64,000 nucleotides of DNA, from NCBI GenBank assembly GCA_034770075.1, contig CM068379.1, forward strand, positions 27,713,506-27,777,505, read 5' to 3'. The DNA comes from Aralia elata. Taxonomy: Eukaryota; Streptophyta; Magnoliopsida; Apiales; Araliaceae. This document shows, in pieces, positions 47,402-58,921 of the stretch. The translations under genes were made by a program, and so were the position numbers. Numbering within the stretch: position 1 is the first letter of the stretch; each line of letters starts with the position of its first letter. The notes below the pieces were generated by a model that had not been told where the DNA came from, searched no databases, and saw nothing but the letters and a program-made list of their open reading frames with translations.

Positions 47402-48057
47402 GTGCCCGAGTTTACTCAGCCGAGGGGTAACTGGTTCAACATATATTCCCTCTATACAGCTCTGCACAGTGAGTACCGGGCGGTGGTGGACTCCTGGGGC
47501 TTTCGTCACTTCTTCACCATCATTCCCCGCCAGTGCCCCTGGGTTACATGAGGGCCTTGTCCGAGCGCTGGTTCCACCAGACGCAGTCTCTTCACCTTCT
47601 GGACTGCGAGGTTGTGCTGACCCCCTAGGATTGGAGGTATATTACCGGCATAGAGTTCACCGGATCCCGGGTCCCTCTGGATCTTGACATCACTGCAGCA
47701 GAGGTCCGAGCTTTACTGGGCTTCGCCGCTGAGGACCGGGTCTTTAAGGCCCGTAGTATTCGGTCCGGTGCTTTGGCTGTCGATGCTGTCGGGGGTCTAT
47801 ATGCACTGCTTATTCTAGCAGATCAAGGTACTCGGGATATCCTGCTACGGCGCTTGTTCTTGACCATCATGAGGGGTTGTTTCTTGGGGAATAATTCCTC
47901 TACCATTCATTTCAGCGTCGTAGGGGCTGTCAGAGACGTGGACCGGATCAGTGACTATGACTGGGGGTCTTTCACCTTTGCCTATTTCCTCCATGGTTTG
48001 CGTCTACGTTCGGAGGGCCAGACAGATGCTTGGCTGGGATTCTATCATTTTCTACTG

Positions 48058-48158
48058 GTGAGGCTTCTCTTCCCCTCTTCTTACTGTATTTCCCGTCATT
48101 TCATTTCTCCTTTCTGCTTTTGTTGGTTACTCATGCTTTGCCTTGTTCTGTTTAACAG
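48058..48158 (+). other. Intron 2 of antisense gene 1
   Basis: Donor CTG/GTGAGG, acceptor TTTAACAG/TTCTGG, strongly pyrimidine-rich, phase 0. Removing it joins 'GFYHFLL' to 'FWAYERLP'. Confidence 0.75.
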
Positions 48159-48986
48159 TTCTGGGCCTACGAGCGTCTTCCCTGTCTGAGGCCTGTCACC
48201 ACTCTTGGCCTGGACACCTATCCCCGGGGCCGGCGATGGCATCATAGCACCTTGGAGGAGGTCCCGGTATCAGGCAGCTTTGCACATTGCCGTATCCAGC
48301 TGGAGCTGATCACGGCTGCTGATGTCGTCTGGGTTCCCTACCTCTCCGAGCATCTGGCTGTGGGATTTGATGATGGGCATCCCTCTAGCCCGGAGTTCGA
48401 GCTTTCCACCCGTCGCCTCACTTTGCAGAGTGTTGGAGGATGGGTGATGTATCTGGGGGAGCGCGCATTCAGATGCGTTACTGGAGAGATCCGCATCCCG
48501 CATTCTCTTCCTTTCACTACCTCCTGACCGCTGGACTCTCAGCCTTCGGAGATCATGCTCGCAGGGGAGGACGGTCGAATGCTCTCTACGGGTCCCAGTA
48601 CGAGTGATGCTTTCCGTACTTGGTGGGTGCCCCGCACCATCGGTCCTCAGACCCGGGCCACATTCTTCCTCGGGGATATGGTCCCCGGCTCAGTGATGAT
48701 GACGGACTGGGCAGCCTGCGTTCGGAGCCCTACCCATGCCGAGCAGATCGCCACTCTGACCCATCAGGTAGACCAGTTGTCTCTATATCTTCGGGTGCTG
48801 GGCCGGACTCCAGAGGATGCTTATGCCTACGATCCCGATGGTGCGGGTTATGATGCGGGCCCGAGCTCATCTGATGCCACAGCGCAGCCATATATCCCTG
48901 ACATGAACTTTGGGCCTCCGACTTCGACGACCCCAGGGGATCAGTTCGAGGATCCCGCCTTCATAGATGAGATTGATTTTATTTAG

Positions 48987-49210
48987 ATCAGGATAGGATA
49001 GGGCCTTTGTACCTGCACCTGTTTAGTTTTATTTTTTACTGCTTTCATTTTATGCACTATGTACTGAACTTATTTATTTATTTATGCACAGCTTTTTTCT
49101 TTTATTTCTATGAAATTCATTTGTCTTACTATTATTTGTACGATGCATGCTTTTTATTTATGGATAGAAAATGACCCCTGTACAGTCTTTTTGATACTAT
49201 TTTTCCACAG
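48987..49210 (+). other. Spacer between the antisense genes
   Basis: T-rich, with no gene. It ends 'tttttccacag' directly before the ATG at 49211, a strong splice-acceptor look, so the second gene may have a 5'-UTR intron or be spliced to the first. Confidence 0.45.
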
Positions 49211-50702
49211 ATGTCGTCCTCAGATGCCGTGGTACGTTTGGATTTCATTCCTTCCACAGGGTTGGTTGGCAGTCTCCTCCGCTGGTTGGACAGTTTATTG
49301 CCGGCCGACAGGGTCATCGCAGATGGTCTTTTGGGCCATTCTTGGTCCTTATTAACCTTTCAGGTGCCAGTGGGCTTTGTGGATGGTATTCTAAGCTATT
49401 GGGCGCCTGCCCGTCAGGTGTTCAGGTTAGGGACGGTAGAGCTAACCCCCACCCTCGAGGAGTATGCTCGTTTCACCGGCTTGCCTTTGGATAGACCTTG
49501 TGCCAGGGTCACAGTTGGTTCCATGCGCCGTCAATTCTTGACTTTCACCGGTTTGCGGAGGGCTGTCTTGTTACCGGTGATCACATCAGACCATATGGTC
49601 CGAGGAGCGCTGGGATGCCTTGAGAGTGGACGCTCTGATTGCCTGTGTCATCTCAGTTTTGTACTTGCCCGCAGGACCTGATCAGTTGGACATGCGGGTT
49701 GTCGCGGCCGTTCGAGCCCTTCAGGAGGATCACACCATTCTTCCCATGATATTGGCGGATACCTACATGTCAGCTTCATACTGTCAATCCTTCTGAGGCA
49801 GGGTATTCAGAGGGAGCTCGACCTTATTGTATATGTGGTTCATGAGTCATCTCAGTCCCATCGGCCATTTCCGTCGCCAAGGGTTTTGCTTCAGCCATGA
49901 CATAACCACGCAGTTTTCGTTTTGTCCCGTGAGCTGTACTGATGTGACCTCCTGGATATCATGTTTGTCGGTCGTCGAGGATCCCTTTCATCTACTGGTC
50001 TATTCGGGTTATTGCTCCTTTATGAGCTTCTTGACTCACGTGCCCACCCTGGATTTCATCCCTATTGCTGGCTTGAGGGGCGTGACGACTTATCATCCCT
50101 TGGCGGTCATGGGGCAGTTTGATCAGGCACAGGATTTTCACCCCTTCGCGGATGCAGCCGCCTATCGATTCCTTATATCATCCCAGACAGAGAGGGATCT
50201 ACTGCGGGTATACGATCTTTGGTCTCGCAGGATCTCCGCCGAATATAGTGAGGGCTGCCACCTCCAGACATTTGCTTACGTGCAGTGGTTGCGCGGAGAC
50301 TCGGATCCGGTTGGTTTGAGTCAAGCTGGGACCTTTGATGACTTTGGAGTGATTTGCCCAGAAGATACCGCAGACCACTCCATCTCAGCTGATTCTGCCC
50401 CAAGTCGGGTTACTGAGGATACCCGACTCCGCCTGGCCTTGATTACTGCTGAGGCCGAGAGGGATGCCGCTCTTGTCGAGAGAGATGATGCCATTCGGGC
50501 TAGAGACGCTGCCATTACTGACAGAGAGGCCATTGTATTTCAGACCAGGGCAGTTGTAGATGCTCATTTTGGGACTGTCAGCCGAGCCACTGCTTTACTG
50601 GATCGTATTGATATGATGGGGCAGCAGATTGTAGGAGATGCTGATGCTTCAGATCTATCCACTACTTTGTCCGTCCTGCTTCAGCTAGTTTCAGATTTGT
50701 AG
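49211..50702 (+). pseudogene. Antisense gene 2: DUF7745-like protein with C-terminal coiled coil
   Basis: The first frame (49211 to about 49590) contains YWAPARQVFRLGTVELTPTL, then EEYARFTGLPL, the pattern of plant mobile domain/DUF7745-type proteins found in and around plant transposons. After a one-base frame change near 49590-49600 it continues with WSEERWDALRVDALIACVIS, a TGA at about 49795 (probably a former Arg codon), then YMWFMSHLS and LDFIPIAGLRGVTTYHPL, and ends at TAG 50700-50702. The last 110 residues include a heptad-like 'RLALITAEAERDAALVERDD' coiled coil. It is convergent with pol, whose stop is at 51212. Its role is unknown. Confidence 0.7.
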
Positions 50703-51211
50703 ATTATTTTATTTCCTGCATAGACTATGTTAGTTTCATCGGTTATCGAAAGGAAAATCTTGTAACAAAATGACTTATATATATAGACATGCATTTAAAT
50801 TTAGTCATTTTCCCCTTTTGTCGTATCATTGCCTTTCATTGGATCTTCATTTTATCCAGTTGACCACGATTTTGACATTTCGCCTTCTTTTTCTTCTCAA
50901 GTTTTGATGGAGATGTGACAGATATTGTCGCACACCTTTTGATTTCATTGGATTTAATCTCAGATTTTGGATAATTGTTTGGTTGGATCAAGGATATGTC
51001 CTTTGGGATGAAGCTGGTTAGGCAGCTGGTTTCGGGAAGGTTTTGAGGGTGTAGGAGGGTTTTATCTGGCTGTCGAAAATTGGTTTTGGTTAGGGAAAGG
51101 ATTATTTTTAAGGGGTCGGACCGCGCCATGATGGCTGCCTACGTACCCCCACAAGTTGGGAGATCAGGTCCTACGTAGTTCGCTCTTCAAAGGAAAAAGA
51201 GAACTGATGAT
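50703..51211. other. Convergent intergenic region between antisense gene 2 and pol
   Basis: No coding. At 51135-51182 lies 'gcctacgtacccccac' followed by 'tcaggtcctacgtag', a block commonly found just after pol in Tat-lineage elements. It contains CCTACGTA twice. Confidence 0.6.
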
Positions 51212-54200
51212 TCAAGCGTAGAACCGCTTCACCGAATCGGAATTTAGAGGTTGTGGAAATACCTCCCCATCCATCTCTTGCAATATGAGGGCTCCTCCGG
51301 ATAGCACTTTCTTAATCACAAATGGTCCTTCCCAGTTCGGGGCGAACTTCCCCTTGGCTTCGTCTTGACAATGCATGACTCTTTTTAGCACCAAATCATT
51401 TTCCTTGAACTTTCGAGGTCTTATCCTTTTATCGTATGATCGAGAGACCCTTCGTTGATATAACTGACCATGCCAAACCGTGGCTACCCTCCTTTCATCA
51501 ATTAGGGCCAATTGGTCATATCGACTTTGCATCCAATCCTCCTCGCTTATCTGAGCATCGATCACTATTCTGAGGGACGCCATTTCAACCTCAATTGGCA
51601 GAACGGCCTCCATTCCATACACCAAAGCGTAAGGGGTTGCCCCTGTAGAAGTACACGTTGACGTTCGGTATGCCAGCAGTGTTAGGGGTAACAAATCCGG
51701 CCATCCCCGATGATTAGCAGACATCTTTGCCATGATCTTCTTAATGTTCTTGTTTGCAGCCTCCACTGCCCCATTCATCTTAGGACGGTAGATGACAGAG
51801 TTGAGGTGTTTGATCTTAAACTGGTCGCATAATCCTTTCATGAGGGCGTTGTTCAAATTCTTGGCATTATCGGAGACCAAAACCTCAGGTTGCCCGTATC
51901 AACAAATGACATTATTCCTGATGAAACCAACGATGACCTCCTGAGTTATTTTGGGGAAAGAAGCTGCTTCTACCCATTTGGTGAAATAATCGATCATGAC
52001 GAAAATGAATCGGTGCCCGTTGCTTGCTTTGGGCTCTATTGGTCCGATTACATCCATTCCCCACATTGAAAATGGCCACGGGGAGGTCATACAGTGCAGT
52101 TCATTGGGAGGCGTATGGATCACATTACCATGTGCCTGGCATTGGTAACATCGCTTGACATGATCATCGCAGTCGGCTTTCATCGTTAACCAATAATGCC
52201 CTGTCCTCAAGATCTTTTTGGCCAGCATCGGTCCACTCATGTGTGGCCCACACACTCCACCATGTATTTCGCTCATAATCCTTTGGGTCTGCGTCTCATC
52301 TACGCATTGCAGCAGTCCCAACCCAGCATCCCTCTTGTAGAGTGAATCCCCACTCAAGTAAAATTTCATTGCCATCTTTTGAATTCTCATCCTCTCAGTT
52401 CGGCTCGCCTGGTCGGGAATGGATCTATCTCTCAGATATTCCCTTATGTCGTGATACCAGGGCTGCCTTGTCAACACCACCTCGTCTGATAACACTGCCA
52501 CATGTTCCTCATATGCCGGGGCATTCTGTACGGCTATCTCAATCTGTGGAATGTCCCTGTTCTTGATTACGTGGATTAAGGACGCCAGGGTTGCCAAGGC
52601 ATCGACAAAATCATTCCGTCCCCGGGGGATATGTCGGAAAGCGATATCTTCGAACTCTTGCATCAACTGGATAACACAACGATGGTATGGAAGTAACCGG
52701 GGCTCCCTTGTGTTGTTTACCCCGATCGCTTGTCTGATTACCAATTCTGAATCCCCGAACACCGCTAGTCTCTTCACTCCCATGTCGCGGGCAAAGCGGA
52801 GTCCCAAGATACATCCCTCGTATTCAGCGGTGTTGCTCGAATTGCTAAATTTTAGTTTAGTGGCCACAGGGTATTGCTCTCCGGTGATAGAGATCAGGAC
52901 CACTCCGGCTCCTGCCGCCTCGGCATTCATGGCACTATCAAAATACAGCTTCCAGAACTGTCCTTCGTCATCATATTTCGCGTGTGATACCCAAAATATA
53001 TCTTCGCCTGGTAGAGGAGTTTCTAATGGCTCCATCCCCCCGGACGGGGTTTCTGCCAACTGATTTGCAATTCCCTGCCCTTTCATGGCTTTCTAAGTTT
53101 CGTACACCATGTCGAACTGTTGTAAGATTAACTGCCATCTGGACAACCGACAGTTCAGCATGGGCCTTTCAAAAATATATTTCAGGGGATCCATTCTTGA
53201 TATCAGGTATGTAGTATGCCCATGGAGGTAGTGTTGTAATCTCCCTGCAGCCCAGGCCAGAGCGCAACAGGTCTTCTTGATGGGAGTGTAATTCTGTTCA
53301 CATTGGCTAAATCTCTCGCTGAGGTAATAGATGGCCTGCTCTTTACCTGCCTCATTTTTCTGTCCCAGCATACATCCCATCGCGATGGCGTTGACCGATA
53401 TATACATGAACAGAGGGATCCCGTCCTTCGGGGGTACCAGCACTGGTGCCTCTGTCAGTTGCTTTTTAATGGTCTGAAAAGCCCTCTAACATTTCTCATT
53501 CCATTCTTGGGAAACCCCTTTTCTTAACAGTTTGAAAATTGGCTCACATGTAGTCGTCAAGTGGGATATAAAACGGCTGATGAAGTTTATCCTTCCGAGG
53601 AATCCTCTTATCTCCTTCTCTGAGTGAGGTGCCGGCATATCCACAATGGCCTTAATCTTTGCCGGATCCAATTCAATGCCCCGATCACTAACCAGGAATC
53701 CCAAGAGCTTACCCGATTGCACTCCGAAAGCACACTTTGCTGGATTGAGCTTCAAATTATACTTTCTGAGCCGATCGAATAGCTTTTTGAGATGGGTTAT
53801 ATGATCAGATTCTACCCTCGATTTCACAATAATGTCATCCACGTAGACCTCTATCTCCTTATGCATCATGTCGTGGAACAGGGCCATCATGGCTCTCTAA
53901 TAAGTAGCCCCCGCATTCGTGAGACCAAAAGCCAATCGTCTATAGCAGAAAGTGCTTCAGGGGGTGATGAATGCGGTCTTCTCCTGATATTCCTCCGCCA
54001 CCATTATCTGATGATACCCCGCAAAGCAATCCACAAAAGAATACATTTCGTACTGGGCCGTGTTATCCATCAGGATGTGTATGAAAGGCACCGGGAAGTT
54101 ATCTTTGAGACTGGCCTTGTTTAGATCTCTATAATCTACACATACCCTCACCTTCCCTCCAGGCTTAGCCACTGGGACTACATTGGACAGCCATTCTGGG

Positions 54201-54653
54201 TAAGTGGATACCATAATGATTCCCGGCCTGAACTGCTTGATGATCTCTTCCTTCACTTTTAAGCTCCACTCCGGTTTCAACTTTCTTAATTTTTGCTTGA
54301 CAGGCCTGAAACCCTCCTTGATGGGCAATCGGTGTACCACAATGTCGGTGGACAATCCGATCATATCCTCATGAGACCAGGCAAAGACATCCTCATATTG
54401 GTTTAGCAACTCAGTCATTTCAGCTTTTTGGCTGGGGGTAAGGTCCGTCCCTATCTTGAGTTCTTTTGGCTTGTCAGGGGTTCCGATATCTATAGTGATG
54501 GTTTGGTCTAAGTTGGGTTTGGGTTTATCCTCGACCCATCCTTTGATCTCGTCAGGCGCGTCGTCGTAATCTGTCTCGTCTTGCTCAATGCCCATCAAAT
54601 CGAAATCGAGCTCAATGTCAAAATCATAATCATCATTCAAATTTGAAAGACCG
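51212..54653 (-). pseudogene. Tat-like pol: RT, RNase H, second RNase H, integrase
   Basis: One continuous minus-strand frame from about 54754 to 51212 with no frameshift, broken by five stops: 53957-53959 (TGA, former Trp), 53897-53899, 53486-53488 and 53093-53095 (TAG, former Gln), and 51899-51901 (TGA, former Arg). RT shows VCVDYRDLNKASLKDNFPVP, FVDCFAGYHQI and EVYVDDIIVKS with its Asp pair intact. RNase H follows (IYYLSERFSQCEQNYTP). A second, archaeal-like RNase H has LYFDSAMNAEAAGAGVVLIS, NTAEYEG and FGDSELVI. Integrase keeps its zinc-binding Cys pair (RCYQCQ), WGMDVIGP, VSDNAKNL and 'NGAVEAANKN' as the D-D-E triad, ending KRFYA. It would reverse-transcribe and insert the element. Confidence 0.9.
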
Positions 54654-54855
54654 CTTGTTAGGCAAGGATTACTCAAATTGGTACACTTGACATGAAACAA
54701 AATACTTGTCATATATAAGTTATTTTCCACGACGATCACATTTTCAGATAACATGAAGAAACGACATAATTATGCAAAATACAAAACAACAAACAAAAAT
54801 AAACTTCTTCATTCTCCCATCCTCTGGGGTCTACCACCCTGATGTCGGGTTTTAC
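54654..54855 (-). other. Putative intron between protease and RT (202 nt)
   Basis: On the minus strand the gag-protease frame meets GG/GTAAAACCC, where the stop TAA lies inside the candidate donor. A candidate acceptor is TAACAAG/CGGTC in the RT frame. Joining after two bases of a codon to the third base of another preserves the frame. The interval is T-rich. An intron at this position is known for Ogre elements. Confidence 0.45.
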
Positions 54856-57476
54856 CCTTGTTTGGATATTACTGGTTTCATGGTCCAGTTGTCGACGGTC
54901 AGGTCGGATGAAATGCGCTGGATGAAAGGTAGCTTCACATCGGACACTTCCCCGATGATTACGGCTACATCGCCTGAGTCCCTCCTCTCACCTTCTTCGG
55001 GAATAATTAAGTCTGCCCAATCGATGACAGGCACAACTTGTTGGGCTCCCAGTGACGTGACAACATCCGTCCCCTCTCTACAGCTTGTTAATTGTCCGGG
55101 GATATAGAACTTGGTTTCAAACTCCTTCGCGACCTCCTGTAAGAAACTTTCCCTCTTGGCCGATTCATCACCTGCGGGGTTTAATCCCTCATCCCCTGTC
55201 TTAATTGCAGGCTCGCTAGTCCCTCGTTCATTGTCAATCTTGGTCATTGGATTTCCGGCCAATCGAATTGGGGCTGCACCCTGACGGTATCTCCGTGTGA
55301 TGCCTCCACGAAATCCCAGCCCTGCTTTACCTATCTGATGGGGTAGTTGAATGGGCTCGGTGATTCCTTGGCTACTCTTTCCTAATCCTTGTCCAGGTTG
55401 GAACTTCATTTTCAGCATTTCTTTTGCAACGAAGGTGAGCTCTGGAGAGACCCTAGGTCTCACGGCTGGAGCTCCCAGGCATCTGTAGTGGGGAGTGCTA
55501 ATTTCCAATGCTTGAAAACTGGCAGGTGCCGCCGACTCGTCCACATTAATTACTGGCATGCCACTCCTGGGAGGAGAAGGGTCATCACATTCTGCCGAGA
55601 TCGTTACCAGATTCCCATCGATGATTAATTTGATTTGTTGATGTAGCGTGGAAGGAACTGCCCCGGCCATGTGTATCCACGGCCTCCCCAATAACAGGTT
55701 ATAGCTGGCTGCAATGTCTAGGACCTGGAAAGAGATATCAAAAGTACAAGGTCCTATCTCCACCGGCAATTCAATTTCTCCCATTGTATCCCTCCGGGAA
55801 CCATCGAAAGCTCGCACCACCACATGACTGGCCCGTAGGCGCTTGGGATTGATGTTCATCTTCTGCAATGTACTGAGGGGACAGATATTCAATGTCGATC
55901 CTCCATCAATCAGTACCCCATTCATGATATAACCCGAGGATATCACCGCAATATGTAGCGGTCTCCGGTGCCCCCTTCCTTCCTTAGGGATGTCCTCATC
56001 CATAAAGGATATTACATCGTTCTCTAATAGGTGGCCCACCAGCTGGCCGAAACCTTCCTCACTAATTTCTTTGGGCACGTATGCCTCCTCCAGAACCTTC
56101 GCCAGGGTTTTGCAATGCTCATTGGATGACAACACCAAGTCCATGACTGATGTTAGGGTTGACTCCTCATTTAAAATCTGGATCCCTCTTGTTTCCGGGT
56201 GATCCATCCTTTTCAAGAATTCTATGGCCCTTTCCTCGGAAATCTCATCATTTTTCCTCTTTTGGCTCTCAAGGACTCGCCCGGGAAGATATAAGGGGTT
56301 CCCCTTTGTTGTCACAGAAGCACAATTGGCTGCTTCCTCTGGCATCCCCCCATAATTCCAGGGTACCATCTTTAGACTACTGATAGGGATTTGCGGCCTT
56401 GCCGCAAGGATGAGGGGCCTCGGAGCCGTCAACTTGACAGGTCCCTCCGTGCTATTCGTACTTACTCCTATCAGCCTGATGGGCATTCCCCGTGCACTCC
56501 CATGATCATGTATCACGTTGATCATTTCCTCAATTTTCTGCACATAGTTCAACCTTGGCGGCCCCCCAGCTTCACTCGCCTCCGTCGCATTGACCTCCCC
56601 TCCATCATGTCTTGGCAGGGGATTTGCCTTAACATTCGGGGAGTCTGGCTGTTCCACCACAATTTCCCCACTGTCAATCAGGTTTTGGATTCTGTGCTTT
56701 AACGTCCAACAGTCCTGTGTATCATGACCAGGGGAACTGGAGTGGTATGCACATCGCTTGCTCGGGTCAAACCTTCTACCCTTTGGGTCACTCGGGGGTG
56801 CCAAACCAACTATCTTCTTTTGGGCTACTAATACCGCTAATACCCGTTCAAGAGGCTCCCCGAGCGGGGTGAATACTCGATTTTGCGAGGCCTCATACCT
56901 CCTTCGCCCTTCTGCCCTCTGATCTGTGAAGTTGGGCTGTCGGGATGGCCCCACCCTCTGCACCTGTACCGGAAGATGGCTTTCTGTTTTTCTGGATGAC
57001 CCTTGCAGGATGAGGGAAACATCCTCTTCCTTCTTCTTTTGGACCCTCCGGGCAGTGCTGCCATAATTTCCATTTTGTATTTGCTCTGCAGCCGTTTCCA
57101 AAGCAGTGAAATCCCAGATTTTGCCTGATTTCAAACCCATATCTACCATTTCTCCGTGTTTTATCATTTTAGCGAAAGGCCTACCAATCCCTGAAATAAC
57201 CCGCTCATAATACGGGGCCTCCTGAATATCTACGAAAGTCATTACCATCTCTGACTCGCTCATCGGAGGATTCACCTGTGCGGCCATACCCCTCCATCGT
57301 TGGGCATAATCCCTGAAGGATTCCCTTGGTTGCTTCTTAACTTTTGTCATTTGGTACCTGTCAGGGGCCATCTGGGCTTGAAAGCTGTATTGGGTTAAGA
57401 AGGTATGGGCCAATTCCTCCCAGTTGTGGATTCGGGCATTGTCAAGGCGGGCATACCAGATTCTTGCCTCGTTAAG
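54855..57476 (-). pseudogene. Tat-like gag C-terminal part, protease and G-patch-like segment
   Basis: A single open frame of about 870 codons. It begins in capsid sequence (ARIWYARLDNARIHNW just before residue 1 of the 57413 frame). Counting from that point, a variant zinc knuckle CAYHSSSPGHDTQDC is at residues 221-235, the protease site LIDGGSTLNICP at 501-512 (Asp-Gly-Gly instead of the more usual Asp-Thr/Ser-Gly), YNLLLGRPWIH at 571-581, and a G-patch-like GQGLGKSSQG at 674-683. The frame ends at TAA 54852-54854, next to the putative intron. Protein processing and RNA packaging are the expected roles. Confidence 0.85.
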
Positions 57477-58021
57477 CTTTTCTGGAACAGCTGCATCCTC
57501 AACCCTTCGTCCTTGGCATAAGACCCGAGTTCTCCAATGTATATTTTCAAGTGTGTGTAGGGGTCACCCTTTCCATTGTATTTTTCAAACTCGGGGACTT
57601 TGAACTTTTCTGGATATCTGGTTCCGGGGAAAATACATAGATCCGAGTAATTAACCCTACCCAGGGAGCCTATGCCTCTTAGGGATTGGATGGTCTCCTC
57701 CATGTGTTTCATTTTCTTCCGAAGGTCGTCAGTTTCCCCCTCCTCTGGGATAGTGATCACTGTCCTGTTAGGTATGGGAACGGCCCTTGGGATGACGGGC
57801 TCGTCCTTGAGTTGGGATTGGTCATCCCTAAACAGGTTTGCAACATTTTTAGGAGGATTCTGGTCACCCCCTGGTGGTGGAACATGGTGCGGTCCTTGGT
57901 TTGGCGGATCCTGTCTGATTAGGAACTGTTCTTTTAGCATTATGGCCATTTCCACCATCTGCTTCTTAAAATCATCAAACTCCTCCCGAGATATGGAACT
58001 ATGATTGGGAAGATCAGCCAT
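57477..58021 (-). pseudogene. Tat-like gag N-terminal part
   Basis: It starts at ATG 58021 (MADLPNHSSISREEFDDFKK), passes a Pro-rich linker and reaches the capsid-like PEKFKVPEFEKYNGKGDPYT and 'GLRMQLFQKSL'. The reading frame then shifts by one base near 57470-57480 and gag continues in the 57413 frame. This frameshift is the only break in gag. Confidence 0.85.
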
Positions 58022-58744
58022 TTCAGAAGTAGAGACCTGGGCTTTCTTAGACTGCGAACGGGTTTGAGGAGCAATCCTACAGAAACAATGGTTCGAAGTT
58101 TAGTCCTGGGGAATGAAAAATGCGGATGCATGCTAAAGCTGTAACTTTTGTGTTTTGGGTTTTTTAATCTTTTCCTGCAAAACAATATGTTAGTAGTCCC
58201 TTATTATGCCTTCCCAACTATTCCCTGCAAAACGTGGAGGTCAGTAAATTTTGTCAACAGGGGAGGCATATATGAATGAATCATGACATTTTATACGCGT
58301 GAAAGTAAAAGGGCATGAAGAAACTTTTCCTGCGTTGGGTTAATCTGAGGCTGACCTATCCTAGGGTATCTCTCACGGGCTTTTCAGCATGAAGGTCCCC
58401 AAATCTTCGCAATCTACTCGTCTGAATCCTTTCGATTGGAGCGGATTTGGGTGGTGCGTTTCCTGAGCCATCTCCGGGGAGCAGCCCCTTCGAGTCCAGT
58501 AATAAGCAACCGACAGGTTCGCCTCAGGAGGAGGTACTCTCTCAACATACATTCACATTCATCGCCCTCACCGTATGCAAATGATTACTTAAAAGTAAAG
58601 CCATTCCATTCAATCATTCATTTATTGGGCAAAAACACACATTCACACAACAAAAAAAATCAAAATATCGCACACACACACATTTTATGAATTTTAAAAG
58701 GATAGGATAGCATCAAGATTTGCAAGCGGCTTAAGCCCTCTAAT
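58022..58744 (-). other. 5' leader of the Tat-like element
   Basis: Non-coding, with an (AC)n run near 58671-58681. The 50 bp at 58671-58720 are an inverted copy of sequence at 59101-59150 on the other side of the PBS candidates. Confidence 0.6.
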
Positions 58745-58763
58745 GTCCCCAGCAGAGTCGCCA
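58745..58763 (-). other. Primer binding site candidate 1 of the Tat-like element
   Basis: The minus strand reads TGGCGACTCTGCTGGGGAC, the long tRNA-complementary form common in Tat-lineage elements. If this is the true PBS, the LTR would extend to about 58764. Confidence 0.6.
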
Positions 58764-58907
58764 GCTATCGACGCCGGTTTCTTGCCTCTCTTTCGCGATA
58801 TCGTCCTTCTCCGATTTTAGCCTTTGCTATTAGATGATGTTTGGAAAAGGTCGGCATTAATGTCGACGGGGTTTTGAAAGATCGCCTTTTTATGATGAGC
58901 CAATTAA

Positions 58908-58919
58908 CCAGAGTCGCCA
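58908..58919 (-). other. Primer binding site candidate 2 of the Tat-like element
   Basis: The minus strand reads TGGCGACTCTGG two bases from a TG/CA-compatible LTR edge at 58922. It shares only its first 11 bases with candidate 1. Confidence 0.45.
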
Positions 58920-58921
58920 GT

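Larger units (their letters stand above)
47014..48986 (+). pseudogene. Antisense gene 1: plant mobile domain-like protein, two introns
   Basis: It lies opposite to pol, between pol and the 3' LTR. Exon 1 is 47014-47319 (102 codons, Ser/Pro/Ala- and Arg-rich, disordered-looking). Intron 1, GT-AG, is 47320-47401. Exon 2 runs 47402-48057; intron 2, GT-AG with a T-rich 3' side, is 48058-48158; exon 3 starts 48159 with FWAYERLP and runs to 48986. Both introns keep the frame. Exon 2 shows YDWGSFTFAYFLHGL and exon 3 WVPYLSEH, residues typical of the plant mobile domain (aminotransferase-like) family. Damage is a one-base deletion near 47536-47539, a TAG at about 47620 and a TGA at 48525-48527. The C-terminus is acidic. 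Its function in the element is unknown. I am sure of the introns, less sure of the family name. Confidence 0.7.

Noticed and set aside
52342..53063. Plus-strand frames opposite pol (52342-53063) and opposite gag (55389-57922)
   Set aside because: They are mirror frames of the well-supported minus-strand pol and gag genes, without domains of their own.
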